From contig JAJOZX010000872.1 in the NCBI GenBank assembly GCA_023014485.1, positions 891,001-955,000 of the forward strand: DNA of 64,000 nt. The letters are read 5' to 3'. Below the pieces are notes generated by a model. It made no database searches, was not told where the DNA came from, and saw only the letters and a list, made by a program, of their open reading frames with translations. Source of the stretch: Bathynomus jamesi. Its lineage: Eukaryota; Arthropoda; Malacostraca; Isopoda; Cirolanidae. Shown piece by piece: positions 24,273-34,324 of this stretch; position 1 is the stretch's first letter; every line of letters begins with the position of its first letter. The position numbers were made by a program, and so were the translations under genes.

Positions 24273-26350
24273 TTATGGGGTGGGTGGGCCAATCGGGCAG
24301 CCGGAGATTAAAGAGGGAATCGGAAAGCCCCAGAGTTCAGCGAGGGATGCCGAATGAGGGCGAAGGCGAGGGTCACCCTGACGAGGGGGCGATGTGGAAC
24401 CAGACGCCGGCAAGTCCTCCAGAAGAGGAGTCTCCCGGACGTCCGGGGGAGAGCGATGCAGAGAAGGGGATGTGAGAGGTATCCAGAATGCCCCTCCCTT
24501 CACCGGAGGTGCGGGGGAGGCAGGACTACGAGGGGGAGTGGAAAATAATACCTCACCCAGAGGCATTGGCAGGTCGAGGAGAGAGATGGGGCGGGTCAAG
24601 CGCGGGGGCGTGCACGTCCCACCCACGCCGACCAGGCGGGCGAGTTCCCCCTCCAGTGGGTCCATCGACCGGGCCAGAGGGGTGTATCTCAGCCCCCACC
24701 ACGAGGGCCGTCGGGGACCCCAGGGGGGAGCGTGCATAACGGTTGCGCAGTGGGGACGGTGAGGACACCGGGGCGGTAGGGCGAAGGGGCGTTTGTGTTT
24801 GGGAGAGGAAGGTGATGCGAGGCTTATGGCTTCGAACCTTTCGGGTCACCACTGGCGCGGCGCTTGCGGCCCCTACCCCTCCGTCGTGCGGCCCGCATGG
24901 GTGACGGCGGGTCACGATCCGGAATGGGGGTGGCCGAAGGCGCCGGTGGAGAGGGCGTAGAAAGGGCAGGGGGGGTTGCCGACGAAGCATCGGCGTTCGC
25001 GGAGGGAGCACGTGGGGACGCGCTGGTAGTACGGGGAGCCGCGGTAGGAGTCCGCTGGGCGGCAGAGGATGGACTGGGAGTAGCGGACACGGTGGGTGGA
25101 GGCGCGTTGGGAACCGCCGGTGAGGACGGGGTCCGGGAACGGAGAACCTCGGCGTACGAGGCACCACGCCGGGCCCCGCAGCCACGCAACCGGTCCCGCG
25201 CCTCCCGAGCGCTGAGAAACTCTGATGAACAGAGGGCCCGAACCTCCCTTTCAAAGAGGAAGGACGGGCAAGAGCAGGATGAAGCAGGGTGTGGTCCATG
25301 GCAGTTGGTGCAGGAAGGCGGAGCAGTACAGGGCAAGGGGTGGGGAGGGCTGCCGCAGCAGACACACAACGGGGCCGGCTGACAGCAGGAGCTGCTCAAG
25401 TGGCCAAACCTATTGCACTGAAAACAGCGCGTAGGATCTGGCACGTATGGTCGTACTGAGAATTCGCACGCTCGTCTCTCACCAAAGCCCCAGAATACCG
25501 AAACGGGGGGCACCAGTGAGTCGAAAGTGAGGAGCAGGCGAGGAGAAGGGGCGGTTGGGGACCGCGATCTGTCGGGAAAGCGGTACACCCTCACAACACC
25601 CTGGGAGGCGAGGTCAATCTGGAGGTCTTCCACCGGGATGGGTAGAAGACGAGCAGCGTAAATTGTGCCCTGGCACTGATTGAGGCGGGGGGACACTGTA
25701 ATCTCGCAGCCCAGGACATTGGGGATAGCGAGCAGAGAGGTGGTTTCGACAGAGGAACGCAACCTTATCAGAATGGAGCCATCCCTCTGAGGCCGAAGGT
25801 CAAAACGAGCCGTTCCCGTCACCCCATGGATCGCTTGAAAGAGGCGTTCATGGTTAGTGGGGAGGGGCTTGGAGGAGGAGGGGTGGAGGATGAGGAACTT
25901 GTCCACCGTCCTAAGGCCGAGCGAAGACGTCGGGCCAAACACCACCGGTACTTCGAGGGGATGGGGAGACGAGAAAGGCGGACGGCGACGTCGGGTCCCA
26001 CGTCCCCCAGGGGCCGAGGGCGATGAGGCCCGACCGGAGTGGGAGGCGACCGGGGCCGCGGGCTTCCCACCTGAGGGCGAAAAAGCAGGTGGGTCCCTAT
26101 CGGGATGTGGAATATGGGGGGATCCAGGGGTCGGGGGGTCCACTGCAGGTCCATCCGCCACTGGCAGGGGGTCGGGCAGCGGCGCCACGAGCCTTGGGAA
26201 GAGAGGGAGAGGAGGTGTCGGCAAGAAGAGCAGACGGGGTGGGCGAGGGCTGCCCTTACCAGACCCAAGGTCCAAAGAGGTAGTCAGAGGGAGGTCAGAT
26301 GCACAAGCCGGGTCGTCAACGAGGTCCATTAGATTTGTAAGTGTTTCCAT
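24273..26350 (-). pseudogene. LINE copy B ORF1, gag-like protein
   Basis: The start at 26350 (METLTNLMDLVDD) is the first methionine after the TTTTTATTGTTG leader. A 508-residue frame runs to 24824. The remaining C-terminal part continues in another frame from 24737 to 24273, so a frameshift lies near 24800-24850. Cysteine knuckles (CFQCNRFGH, CVCCGS, CTNCHGPH) sit at about 25440-25310. They are preceded by a conserved RNA-binding-like region and followed by a basic RRRGRGRKRR tract near 24870. ORF2 begins about 50 bp after its end. The same protein in copy A carries different frame breaks. Confidence 0.78.
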
Positions 26351-26857
26351 AAAGAAAATTTTTATTGTTGTTTCGCGCCCAGGGCCGCGGGGAACCGATT
26401 ACCCGGGGCCCAAGGGGACCAAGCGCATGCCGGCCGGGGATGGGTGCCTCATCCCATGTAGGTACCCCCATTTCAAAAGTGGCCCTTGCAGCGTCGAAAG
26501 TTCTCCCCCGCCTGCAGCAAAGACCAAGGCCCCCCAGGGTCCCAGGCCTGGGCACCCTACCAGCCAACTTAGTCCGGCCCCGGCCATGGGAGCGAGACCC
26601 CCAGCGACCAGCCCCGGCAGCCCACGGGGCGCGCGAAGTGAACAGAGAAAGCAGAAAAAACAGAGGGGGCAAGGAAGAGGGTAAAGAGGGGAAGACAGGA
26701 AAGAGGGGGCTGTAGGATAGCAGGGTATGCTAAAAGTCCACTTCGCAACTGGGTGGGGGACCCAGCAGGGCCACCAGCCGCGGCTGACCCCCCTCACCAC
26801 ATGGTGGCAGGAGCCCACAGGCAATCCACCCCAGAAAGACCGCCCGCGGGGAGGGGG

Positions 26858-26870
26858 TTGGAAGTGGTGT
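26858..26870. repeat. Target-site duplication of LINE copy B (right)
   Basis: Second copy of TTGGAAGTGGTGT. The partner is at 20470-20482. Confidence 0.92.
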
Positions 26871-26993
26871 ATGGTCCTTCCTGAAGGTAAATGGTATCAA
26901 GGATTTCGGGCACACTTGCAGGAACTTCAGTTGCAGCTTCTTGGTCTTCACAGCCACTAGTGTTTTTTTCATGTAGATGATAGGAACAAACAA
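26871..26993 (-). pseudogene. PLE protein N-terminal segment (left copy)
   Basis: About 40 codons of the Penelope N-terminus (VKTKKLQLKFLQVCPKSL, then FTFRKDH) reach the LINE copy B target site in the same frame as the continuation at 20469. Beyond about 26965 the sequence turns into the inverted plus-strand PLE copy, so this is the head-to-head junction. The start codon at 26993 lies in inverted-copy sequence and is not meaningful. Confidence 0.6.
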
Positions 26994-27735
26994 TTACCTT
27001 TCCTAAATGTTTTGGTTATTAACAAAAATGGAAAGCCCAATTTCACAGTCTATAGAAAACCTACTCATTGTAATTCGTACATTCATTATTTTTCATATCA
27101 TGATGAAGGGGTTAAAAGCTCAATTATTTCTTCCATGTTTCTAAGAGCACTCAGGATTTGTAGCCCACATTTGCTGAACCCGGAAAATTCAAAGATTTGG
27201 AACATTTTTAAGGATTTAAAATATCCTGAGTGGTTTATCAGAAAGGCGTATTTTAAAGCCAGAAAATCTTTTAATGCCCCTCGGGAATCTTCAGTTAACC
27301 AAAAACAATATGAGTTTGCCTTACATTGCCAGCTTAGAAAGAGTAAAACCATTGATGAAAGACTAAGTTTGCTTTGGCATTCAAATATTTGTCTACCGTG
27401 AAAAGTAAATTGGTTAGGAATAACGTTGCAAAACAGGAACAAGCCTGTATCTACAGCATTCCCTGTAAGAGTTGTGATTTAGTATACATGGGAGAAACTG
27501 GAAGCAATATTGAAACGTATTAAAGAACACAAATATGCCTTCAGAAGTTGTAATACTAATAATGTCATTTTTATCACGCCAGCCAAAATAATCATGCTAT
27601 AGATTAGGAATCAAGTAAGGTACTTTATAAATGTAATAATTATGTCAAAAAGAAAAATAATAGAATCTGTATGTATAGAACAAGTAGATGATTTTAATTT
27701 GTGCGAAGGTACTTATAAGTTAGACCCTTTAATGA
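26968..27735 (+). pseudogene. PLE RT C-terminus and GIY-YIG remnant (right, inverted copy)
   Basis: The sequence begins abruptly inside the RT (DDRNKQLPFLNVLV, then VYRKPTHCNSYIH) and runs through KYPEWFIRKAYFKARKSF to a decayed GIY-YIG domain near 27470-27600 (YMGET in one frame, RIKEHKYAFRSC in another). It then continues into the first ESVCIEQVDDFNLCEG block. There are stops at about 27402 and frame changes at about 27480 and 27600. It is closely similar to 19130-18500 on the other strand and gives the uninterrupted reference for what was lost at LINE copy C. Confidence 0.78.
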
Positions 27736-28510
27736 GATTCTTGGTCAAAAAATCCCTTACAGTCGGGGGAATGGGTTGTAACCTAAGTATGAATTTCTTA
27801 AAGGTCTCTGGATTGTTTCCTTACTCGCTTTTGGTTCATTCATTTTTTTTTCTTTCAGTAAAATGTAAATGGAATAATAAACGTAAATGTAATAATGGAG
27901 GTAATAAATGTGGAAATAAATATAAATGCAACAGATGTAATAATAAAGGTACTATTATAAATTTAATAATTAGTGTAAAGGTAATAATAATAATAATAAT
28001 GTTAAAAAAATCTAAATGCAATAATAAATGCAGTAATTATGTCAAAATATTAGAATCTGTATGTATAGAACAAGATAGTTTTAATTTGTGCGAATGTACT
28101 TATAAGTGGGACCCTGTAATAAAATGTCCTTCCCGTGTCAGGAGAACAGGATCTAACCTAGGTGTGAATTTATCAATGGTCTCTGGATTGTTTCCTTTTC
28201 GCCTTTTTCATTCATTTTTCGGTTTATAAGTTCTGTATAATAAACAACAATGTAATAACCAATGTAATAATAAATTTATAATTTCTGTAATAAATAATAA
28301 TGCAATATTAAATGTAATAATTATGTAAAAAATAATAGAATCTGTATGTATGAAAGAATATAGTTTTAAATTTGTGCAGATGTACTTATAAGTGGGTCCC
28401 TTTAATGAAAATGCCCTTCTGGTGTCGGGAGAATGGGATCCAACCTAGGTGCGAATTTCCTAATGGTCCCTGGACTGTTTTCCCTTTTGTTTTGGTTCAT
28501 TCATTTTACT
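27629..28510 (+). repeat. Triplicated PLE 3' module
   Basis: Three related blocks start near 27629, 28026 and 28318 (periods of about 397 and 292 bp). Each has ATTATGTCAAAA-like sequence, then AGAATCTGTATGTAT, then TTTTAATTTGTGCGAA, then ACTTATAAGT, and ends GGTCTCTGGATTGTTTCC or similar. AAATGTAATAATAAATG-type spacers separate them. The same set is present, interrupted, at 5780-7646 on the minus strand, so it predates the duplication. Confidence 0.75.
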
Positions 28511-28566
28511 GTATCCACCCAAGGAGGATGCTAGTGGGCATTGAAACTGTTGTGGAAATAAACTGT
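28505..28566 (+). ncRNA. Hammerhead-ribozyme-like motif, right PLE end
   Basis: Plus-strand counterpart of the motif at 5697-5757: CCAAGGA, a GATGC/GCATT stem with the same loop, then GAAAC. Its core is further from consensus than the left one, so it is probably inactive. It marks the PLE terminal repeat. Confidence 0.45.
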
Positions 28567-28664
28567 CTATTAGAGTGGCTTTTTATTTTCAAATACTGTA
28601 CTTACAAGCTTACTGGAGAGCAAACAGCTAATTGGAATGGTCTTGAGGGTGGAGGAGGGGAAGA

Positions 28665-28910
28665 TTACTGGAGAAAGTCGGAGGGAAACATCAGAGTGTC
28701 TTCTCCAACTGAAGATTTTGAAGGACTCCCTTGTGGAGTTTTAGAAGGTCTAGAGCCAGTAGCCCTAGATCTCCTTGGACTTGAAAGAGGAGTTGACTCA
28801 GAAGTTGTAGCTTCAGGTTCATCTGCTGACTCTGAAAAAGTTGTAGCTTGAGCAGCAAGCCTCTTGAAGAATGAATCCAGGGATGGCTGCCTGGCTTGGT
28901 GCTTTTTCAT
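28665..28910 (-). pseudogene. Tigger-type transposase C-terminus
   Basis: An 81-codon fragment beginning MKKHQARQPSLDSFFKR, followed by a Ser/Pro-rich tail to a stop. The short QPSLDSFFKR-like tail is typical of the C-terminal end of pogo/Tigger transposases in arthropods. It probably joins upstream to the fragment at 31380-31540, from which it is separated by 29157-29764 and other sequence. It belongs to the outer element 5405-31649. Confidence 0.55.
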
Positions 28911-29037
28911 TATTTACCCGCATATTAAGCCAAACATTTATTAGCAAATGTAAAAAAGTTTATGCACAAGGCTAAACCTCACAAATGTGTTCTAACATCA
29001 TAAAATTTAAGGGCATACAGTTAGAACAAGTCATGAT

Positions 29038-29140
29038 ATTTTCATTAAAACTAACGAAAATATCACAACTTAACCTTTAGAACCAATTGTCAAGGGCATA
29101 CAGTTGACCTAACCAGGCATTCAATTAACCTTGTAATTAT
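29038..29140. repeat. Dispersed repeat shared with 38755-38839
   Basis: AAGGGCATACAGTTGACCTA and its surroundings recur in inverse orientation at 38755-38839. The family is unknown and the element appears non-coding. Confidence 0.55.
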
Positions 29141-29156
29141 ATAAAAAATATATACA

Positions 29157-29764
29157 CAGTGGTCCCTCGCATTGCATTATTAATTCGTTCCAGAAACACC
29201 AATGTTATGTAAAAATAACGCAATGCAAACCCTAAAATACACATATTTAGCCTAATTCGTTCCACAGCCTTGGAACTACGACTTTTCAGGTAAAAATCAG
29301 TTTTCTATGGTTAAAACACACAAAAATTATAAATAATGCACAAAATAGTAAATTAAAAGCATATCAATATCATATAATTATAATAGCTAAATAAAATTAA
29401 AATAAAAACAAAATTAGCATTTACCTTAAGCTGGAGGCTTAAGGTAAATGCTAATTTTTATGTTTTTATTTTAATTTTATTTAGCTATAGATAGTTAAAT
29501 TTATTAAAATATAAACTATATTACGTAGGTAATTTCTAAAAATCACAGAGCATCCACCCACTACAGCGTACAATAATAAACTGACCATGTGTGGTTGCCG
29601 TGTGGTCACCGCATCATGTGGGTTCAAAACGTGTTTGGAACAATAACGCAGCGCATAACGCACTGCGAACTTTCAACGCAATGTGAATACATTATGCTCT
29701 ATGGGAGCTGCAACACAATACGAAATAACACAGTGTGAATACAACGTACTGCGGGGGTAGTGAT
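29157..29764. mobile_element. Tigger-like MITE
   Basis: The left end is CAGTGGTCCCTCGCATTGC and the right end is GTACTGCGGGGGTAGTG, which are imperfect inverted repeats. The AATTCGTTCC after the left end is typical of pogo/Tigger termini. Internally it has a hairpin (29405-29480) around GCATTTACCTTAAG. No gene. The TA flank is not clean, so the exact ends are uncertain. A similar terminus (GCGGGGGTCCACTG) occurs at 31298-31311. Confidence 0.55.
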
Positions 29765-30329
29765 GTAAAAAAAACATTTTTTTTGTTGTTGTTTTTTTTG
29801 TTGTTTTTTTGTTTTTTTTAATAATTAATATAGATATTGCCAATTTAATTATAAGGTATACTTTTGCAATGATATATATTATAAAAATAAATAAATAAAT
29901 AATAAAATAGGCCATATGGTACCAGTATAGAATGTCCTTTTCAGCCTATTTACAGAAAAAACTGGCCTCTTTCTTGCACTGAGTCTTGTATCTTGAGATC
30001 CATTAAACTTGCGAGAACACTGGCTGGGAGCTGACTGCCCATTGTCCAACCTTCCCAGGACTCTCCCATCCATGCCTCGGATTTTGAATCTCCCACTTAA
30101 CTATCCTTTAGACCCGCGATGACATATTCCCCCCCCCCCCCACGAGACCATCCATATATATATATATATATATACATACACATACACCATATACATATAT
30201 ACCAATATATACATAAATACTTATATACACATTTATATCTATTGTATACCCCATACACATGCATACATCCAGAATTCCAGATACATACGCATGCATACTC
30301 ACATATATACCTACACAAACTCATACACC

Positions 30330-30610
30330 TCTATTTCGCCCTTTCATTACCTCCGAGATCATTTAGCACATACAGTAATATCCATACAGCCAAAAGAAAC
30401 CAATTAAGCACAGACAGAGCAGCAAAGCTAGTATTTATATCCCAAAATGCAAAATTCCAAGAAAGTGAAGTAAAACATGGTGCTACATTGGCTTCGTCAA
30501 CATCCAAATCTGCAATAAATACCAGTACCTGTGATATTGAAACTATTTGCTTTAATCAATCTAGTGATAATGATTCTTCAATGGAAATAGAATTAGATAA
30601 TGAAAGTTAA
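30330..30610 (+). pseudogene. hAT-family transposase C-terminal remnant
   Basis: The frame ending at 30610 contains RNQLSTDRAAKLVFISQN, the C-terminal dimerisation motif of hAT transposases, followed by an acidic tail that ends in a stop. The preceding frame (30119-30330) is a translated TA/CA microsatellite and is not real protein. No upstream hAT catalytic residues are present, so this is a short 3' fragment. Confidence 0.65.
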
Positions 30611-30677
30611 ACAGCATTAGGTTAACACAAAGGTTAAAGAAAGAGATGAATATTTATATTTTTTTTTTTTCTATTTG

Positions 30678-30741
<64 letters not shown>

Positions 30742-30980
30742 CACACTGGTATTCTTGCCAATCACAATTATATCTATTGTTTTATACCAGTATTATGGAT
30801 ATTATACCAGTACCTGTGATATTGAAACTAGCATATATGCTCTACCCAATCTAGTGATGATTCTTCATGGAAATGTAGGTTAACAAAAAGGTTCAAAAAA
30901 AGGTGAATATTTTCCTTTTCTATCTGGAATATATATACTGGTACTCTTGCCAATCACAATTATGTATATTGTTTGAAACG
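30518..30980. repeat. Partial tandem duplication of the hAT 3' end with (TA)n
   Basis: The block from ACCAGTACCTGTGATATTGA to CTTGCCAATCACAATTAT appears at about 30518-30775 and again, with deletions, at about 30806-30967. A long (TA)n tract (30679-30740) sits inside the first copy. Confidence 0.7.
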
Positions 30981-31359
30981 AGGAAGAATGTTTTATGTTC
31001 TAGTTAAAAAATATATATACATATAAAAAAATGAGGGTTTGTTTTCCTTTCTATTATATACTTTTTGCGTGATTCAATTTTTCTAAAAGATGACTATATA
31101 TATAGTATATATACTAGGTATAACCGTATAAGCATGGTAGTATAGTAAATTATAGGTAATAATAATATACTTATTAGATTAAAGGAAAAAAAATATGGAA
31201 TAAGTTTAAAACAATAAAAAACAGACTACCTTCGTTTTAAACAAAAAAAACGACAAAAAAAAACAAAAAACGACAATAAAAAACGACTCATCACTATGCG
31301 GGGGTCCACTGTATATAAAATAGAATAAAAAAATAAAAATTGCGGGTAAATAACAAAAA

Positions 31360-31540
31360 AGTGCCCCAGGCTTTCCTCTTCCTTTCTTCCAAGATTTGTC
31401 TGTAGCAGGTGACATCAGTGTCCAAAGCTCCAAAATATTCCTGCTTCTCTCCATATTGCAGTCGTCCTCCTCGATGATAGCTTTGAAGATCTCCAGGTGC
31501 TTGAAGGCTTTCTTTCATGTATTTTGGTGCACATTTGTAG
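31360..31540 (-). pseudogene. Tigger-type transposase fragment near the right end of the outer element
   Basis: Minus-strand frames read HLEIFKAIIEEDDCNMERS and, after a one-base shift, LDTDVTCYRQILEERKRKA. This resembles the region just before the C-terminal tail in Tigger transposases (a SMERS/NMERS motif, then YR..YEEL-type sequence). It is followed on the far side of later insertions by QPSLDSFFKR at 28860. Only this C-terminal part of the gene survives. Confidence 0.5.
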
Positions 31541-31971
31541 GGTTTGTACTAGCAAAAGCCATTTCTATCCGCGGGGAATGGTGTTCATTAGGTTAATTCA
31601 TATGAGCAAAAATTTGTACGGCGACTGTTCATAAAGTGAGGACTGACTGTATACTGCTTGCTGTACTTCAACTTTTTTGCCCAACTGTATAGGTGATGAA
31701 AATACAAAACTATGATTTCATACATCCAATGTGGACAAATGCAAAATGAAAGCAAGAACACATTTCTAAATGTACAAAGGGTCAGTGTACCTATGTAAAG
31801 AGCTTTAGTCTATTACAAAATAATGTTTAGTAGCTAATTAGACTTAGGCCTAATTTTTTCTCTCCTACTTTAAATCAGGTCTTTCACTCGAGTTTCCACT
31901 GTATGGTTATAGGTACCAAATGGGAAGTAGCTGTAAAACCTTTTATAAATAATAGTGCAAACTTTACTTAC

Positions 31972-32177
31972 CACCCAGATATTCCTCCTACTGCAGCTTG
32001 CTTAGCTACAGGGGCTTTAGAAACATCTTTCACATACTGTTGGAACCAAGACATTGTATTATTAGCAGTTCCTCTTACATCTAAAACCTCAAATTCTTCA
32101 GATATACTCTCTTGTCCCTTCAACTTTCCTGGTTTACCACCACCCATTAAAACTTTTACATTCAGTAGGTAATTTGC
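31972..32177 (-). CDS. Fundc1: FUNDC1-like gene, first coding exon
   Basis: The coding part runs from ATG at 32147 to 31972 (58 codons plus two bases of a Trp codon). The protein begins MGGGKPGKLKG and has a cytosolic EEFEVLD segment that matches the FUNDC1 LC3-interacting motif (aromatic-x-x-Leu, here FEVL). After a linker it reaches AAVGGISG(W), the entry into the first membrane helix. The donor GTAAGT at 31971 is strong. An acceptor (TTTTTTTCTTCAG) just upstream of 32177 suggests an upstream 5' UTR exon outside what I can recognise. In the known family this protein sits in the outer mitochondrial membrane and recruits LC3 for mitophagy. Confidence 0.85.
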
Positions 32178-32757
32178 CTGAAGAAAAAAATACAATTAGA
32201 GGTGGTCAGTGGTTAGAATAGCAGATTTCTGGGACACTAAAGGCCTACTACTGAAGGCTTTGCCTACTAAACTATTTCCATTTGGGCTTAAGCTACAGAC
32301 CTTGGAAATAAATAGACATTTAAAGGTTTTCAATATTTGGGAACAGCTGTACCATACCAATTAGATGGTGCAAATCATTGATTACTAAACTGCTCTTTTA
32401 GAATAGGATACTGGTACAGTAGCTACCATGTATAGGAACATTAATATAGAGTTTTACTGAAACAAAAATAACTAACACCACTGAGCCATAAACCAATAAA
32501 TATGATAAAGGAAAAAGATTTTTAAATAACTGCCAATGATTAGGCATATATAAAAATCCTAAGCAGGTTTTAGGATTAGGTAACCTGTGATGAAGTTTCA
32601 ATCATTTTACTTATTAATTTACCAAATATTGATTAATTACGCAGCATCAGACCTCAGGGATCTGGTTCAGTAAGCCTACAGCCATGAATTACAGTCTGGC
32701 TTACCAACAGCCCAAGCTTTAGTAGCTGCCCAGTGCTAGCCAACTCTTATGTTTAGT
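32178..32757. other. Upstream intron or flank of FUNDC1-like gene
   Basis: AT-rich sequence, with no exon, promoter element or repeat that I can support. Confidence 0.5.
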
Positions 32758-32761
32758 TTAA

Positions 32762-32995
32762 CCCTTTGAGGACCATGGGACATGTGTGTCCCAGCGAAAT
32801 AATAATATAAATTGTACAATGATGTAATGTTTCTACAAATACATCTAAATGTTTATATAGGTATCGTTTAGTTGTTGGAAAATTAACCCCAAAATGGGTC
32901 ATTTAAGTGACTATAGTTACTAACATATCTAATTGTGAATACCAATAACACCTAAACTTTTAAGTTCAAAGAAACATATGCCAGTGGTCAAAGGG
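32762..32995. mobile_element. piggyBac-like MITE (234 bp)
   Basis: The ends are CCCTTTGAGGACCA and TGGTCAAAGGG, flanked by TTAA on both sides (32758-32761 and 32996-32999). TTAA duplication with C-run termini is the piggyBac signature. It is non-coding. Confidence 0.8.
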
Positions 32996-33179
32996 TTAAA
33001 TAACAGATCATGGGTTAAAAGGCCTAGAATATAGGTAAATTAAAATTAAACAAATATACATGCCTCTTAAAGTTATAATAGGCTAGGTTCTAAAATACTA
33101 CTACAATTTTTATTCATATACAGTATGCCCACAATGTCTTGTCACCCCAGTAAAATACCAGTACTAACCAATTTTCATT

Positions 33180-33360
33180 GTAATGCACACTGTTGTTGTC
33201 TGGTAGATGGTCTGCCAGGTCTTGGTTTATCTTTCACAATTCCTGTCATGAACAGTTTCTTTTCCAATCATAACATCTGAAGTCCTTTTTGGAGGAGCTA
33301 CATGATTGAATCAATCCTGGAAGTCTGCATGAATATTTTTAATGGTTTTGCCATTACATG
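33180..33360 (-). pseudogene. mariner-like transposase N-terminal remnant
   Basis: Minus-strand fragments read GKTIKNIHADF, then APPKRTS, then MTGIVKDKPRPGRPST in different frames. The GRPS tail of a helix-turn-helix region is typical of Tc1/mariner-type transposases. It is heavily decayed, with stops and shifts. Confidence 0.45.
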
Positions 33361-34324
33361 GTCACTCATGGACTCAGGTGCTAACCAATATACGTTGTTC
33401 AATTGTATACAGACATACCCTGCATAACACAGATTTGTTCAATGCTGATTTGCCATTAATGCTGATAAAACCTTGACACCATTCCCTGAACAGCAATGCT
33501 TCAGATTTGCTGCTGCACATTTTTGTAGCAAGCATTTATGTTAAAAAAAATTTCTCTGCACTTTATTATTTACTATTTAAATAAATTTTTTAAAAAAATG
33601 CATTTTTTAACATTGAATGGAACAAAGTTAATTTTAAAAATAAGCATGATTTTTCAAAAAATGTAGAACACACATTTTTTCCAAACTTAAAGGGCTTAAT
33701 TTTTAACTAAAAATTAAACAGAGACCAGCTTTTATCTGTTTGGCTTAAAGATTGTAATGAAAAAGAATTCTGCATAGCGAGATGACAATTCATTTGAAAC
33801 TGCTAACGTATGAAGAAACTTTTACTATTGCTAGTCGCTGTCTTGCGGATGGTTTGACAGATTAAAAAAGAACGTAATAATGAGCGCACTTTTTGCTAAA
33901 AATTAAACATATTATATTTGTAACTAAATTATTTGCAGTTGTTTCGCAATTAAAACTACAATAGTTCATTTTTACACAAAAAGACCTTTTAGATTTTTCT
34001 TTATCAGTGACATCTGAGAATGAAACTATTTTACATTGATTACATTCCCTCAATCAATGCCAATTCACATAATGCAGTACTTTCTGTGGATAAATTAACC
34101 ACATTAATCAGGGTATTATTGTAAGTGCTATCACACATTTCAAATTGGTTTGAAAGAAAAATGAGAATATTAATATTTTACTAACATGACAAGATATTGT
34201 TGACACCCTATATATACAATATGGTGATTTCCTTTTTACCATTGGGCTGTGCTAAATACCAAAAGCACATAAATTTAATAATTTCACAAAAAAAAAAAAA
34301 AAAAAAAAACTACTACTATTTAAC

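Larger units (their letters stand above)
20483..26857 (-). mobile_element. I-clade-like LINE, copy B, full length
   Basis: A 6.4 kb complete element with a perfect 13-bp TSD (20470-20482 and 26858-26870). The 3' end is an A-rich tail, seen as TTTTTGTTTTTTTTTG at about 20483-20498. The 5' end is in a G-run at 26857. Two ORFs lie on the minus strand, ORF1 then ORF2, ordered as in copies A and C. It sits inside the Penelope coding region. The clean TSD and near-identity to copy A suggest a fairly recent family. Frame breaks are few and may be mutations or assembly indels. Confidence 0.9.
5626..28591. mobile_element. Penelope-like element composite, two head-to-head copies
   Basis: A 13-bp direct repeat (AATACTGTACTTA at 5613-5625 and 28592-28604) flanks the whole composite and is a good candidate TSD. 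The left copy is on the minus strand and carries N-terminal, RT and GIY-YIG segments at 26993-26871, 20469-18500 and 7646 downward. The right copy (about 26968-28591) is on the plus strand and begins inside the RT domain. A full copy next to an inverted 5'-truncated copy is a known habit of Penelope-like elements. Both outer ends carry the same hammerhead-like motif. LINE copies B and C and a TIR element are nested inside the left copy. Confidence 0.8.
5405..31649 (-). mobile_element. Outer pogo/Tigger-type element, host of the nest
   Basis: The left end is CAGTCAGTCCTCGC at 5405. The right end is GTGAGGACTGACTG at 31649. These are inverted repeats, each flanked by TA (5403-5404 and 31650-31651), as expected for the Tc1/mariner/pogo group. 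The element's own sequence is only 5405-5625, 28605-28910 and about 31360-31649. The last two encode scraps of a Tigger-type transposase C-terminus on the minus strand. Most of the transposase gene is missing, so it was already a non-autonomous deletion derivative before the Penelope insertion enlarged it to 26 kb. Confidence 0.7.
5081..31971 (-). other. Fundc1: 26.9 kb FUNDC1-like intron filled with nested transposons
   Basis: The intron is bounded by donor GTAAGT (31971-31966 on the minus strand) and acceptor TTCTCAG (ending at 5081). Only about 320 bp at each side (5081-5402 and 31652-31971) look like original intron. The rest lies between the two TA-flanked ends of a pogo/Tigger element and is made of successive insertions described separately. 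Most inserted genes are on the minus strand, the same orientation as the host gene. Confidence 0.85.

Noticed and set aside
27629..28510. CRISPR-like array
   Set aside because: Units are long, of unequal period and partly coding. This is a eukaryotic Penelope element.
30119..30330. Coding frame rich in YIYIH
   Set aside because: It is translated TA/CA microsatellite. Only the part after 30330 has hAT-like protein sequence.
28905..31362. A single transposon with TTTACCCGCA/TGCGGGTAAA ends inside the outer Tigger
   Set aside because: The 10-base inverted match is suggestive, but there is no matching TSD, and the inner Tigger-like MITE ends at about 29764. Kept only as a possibility.
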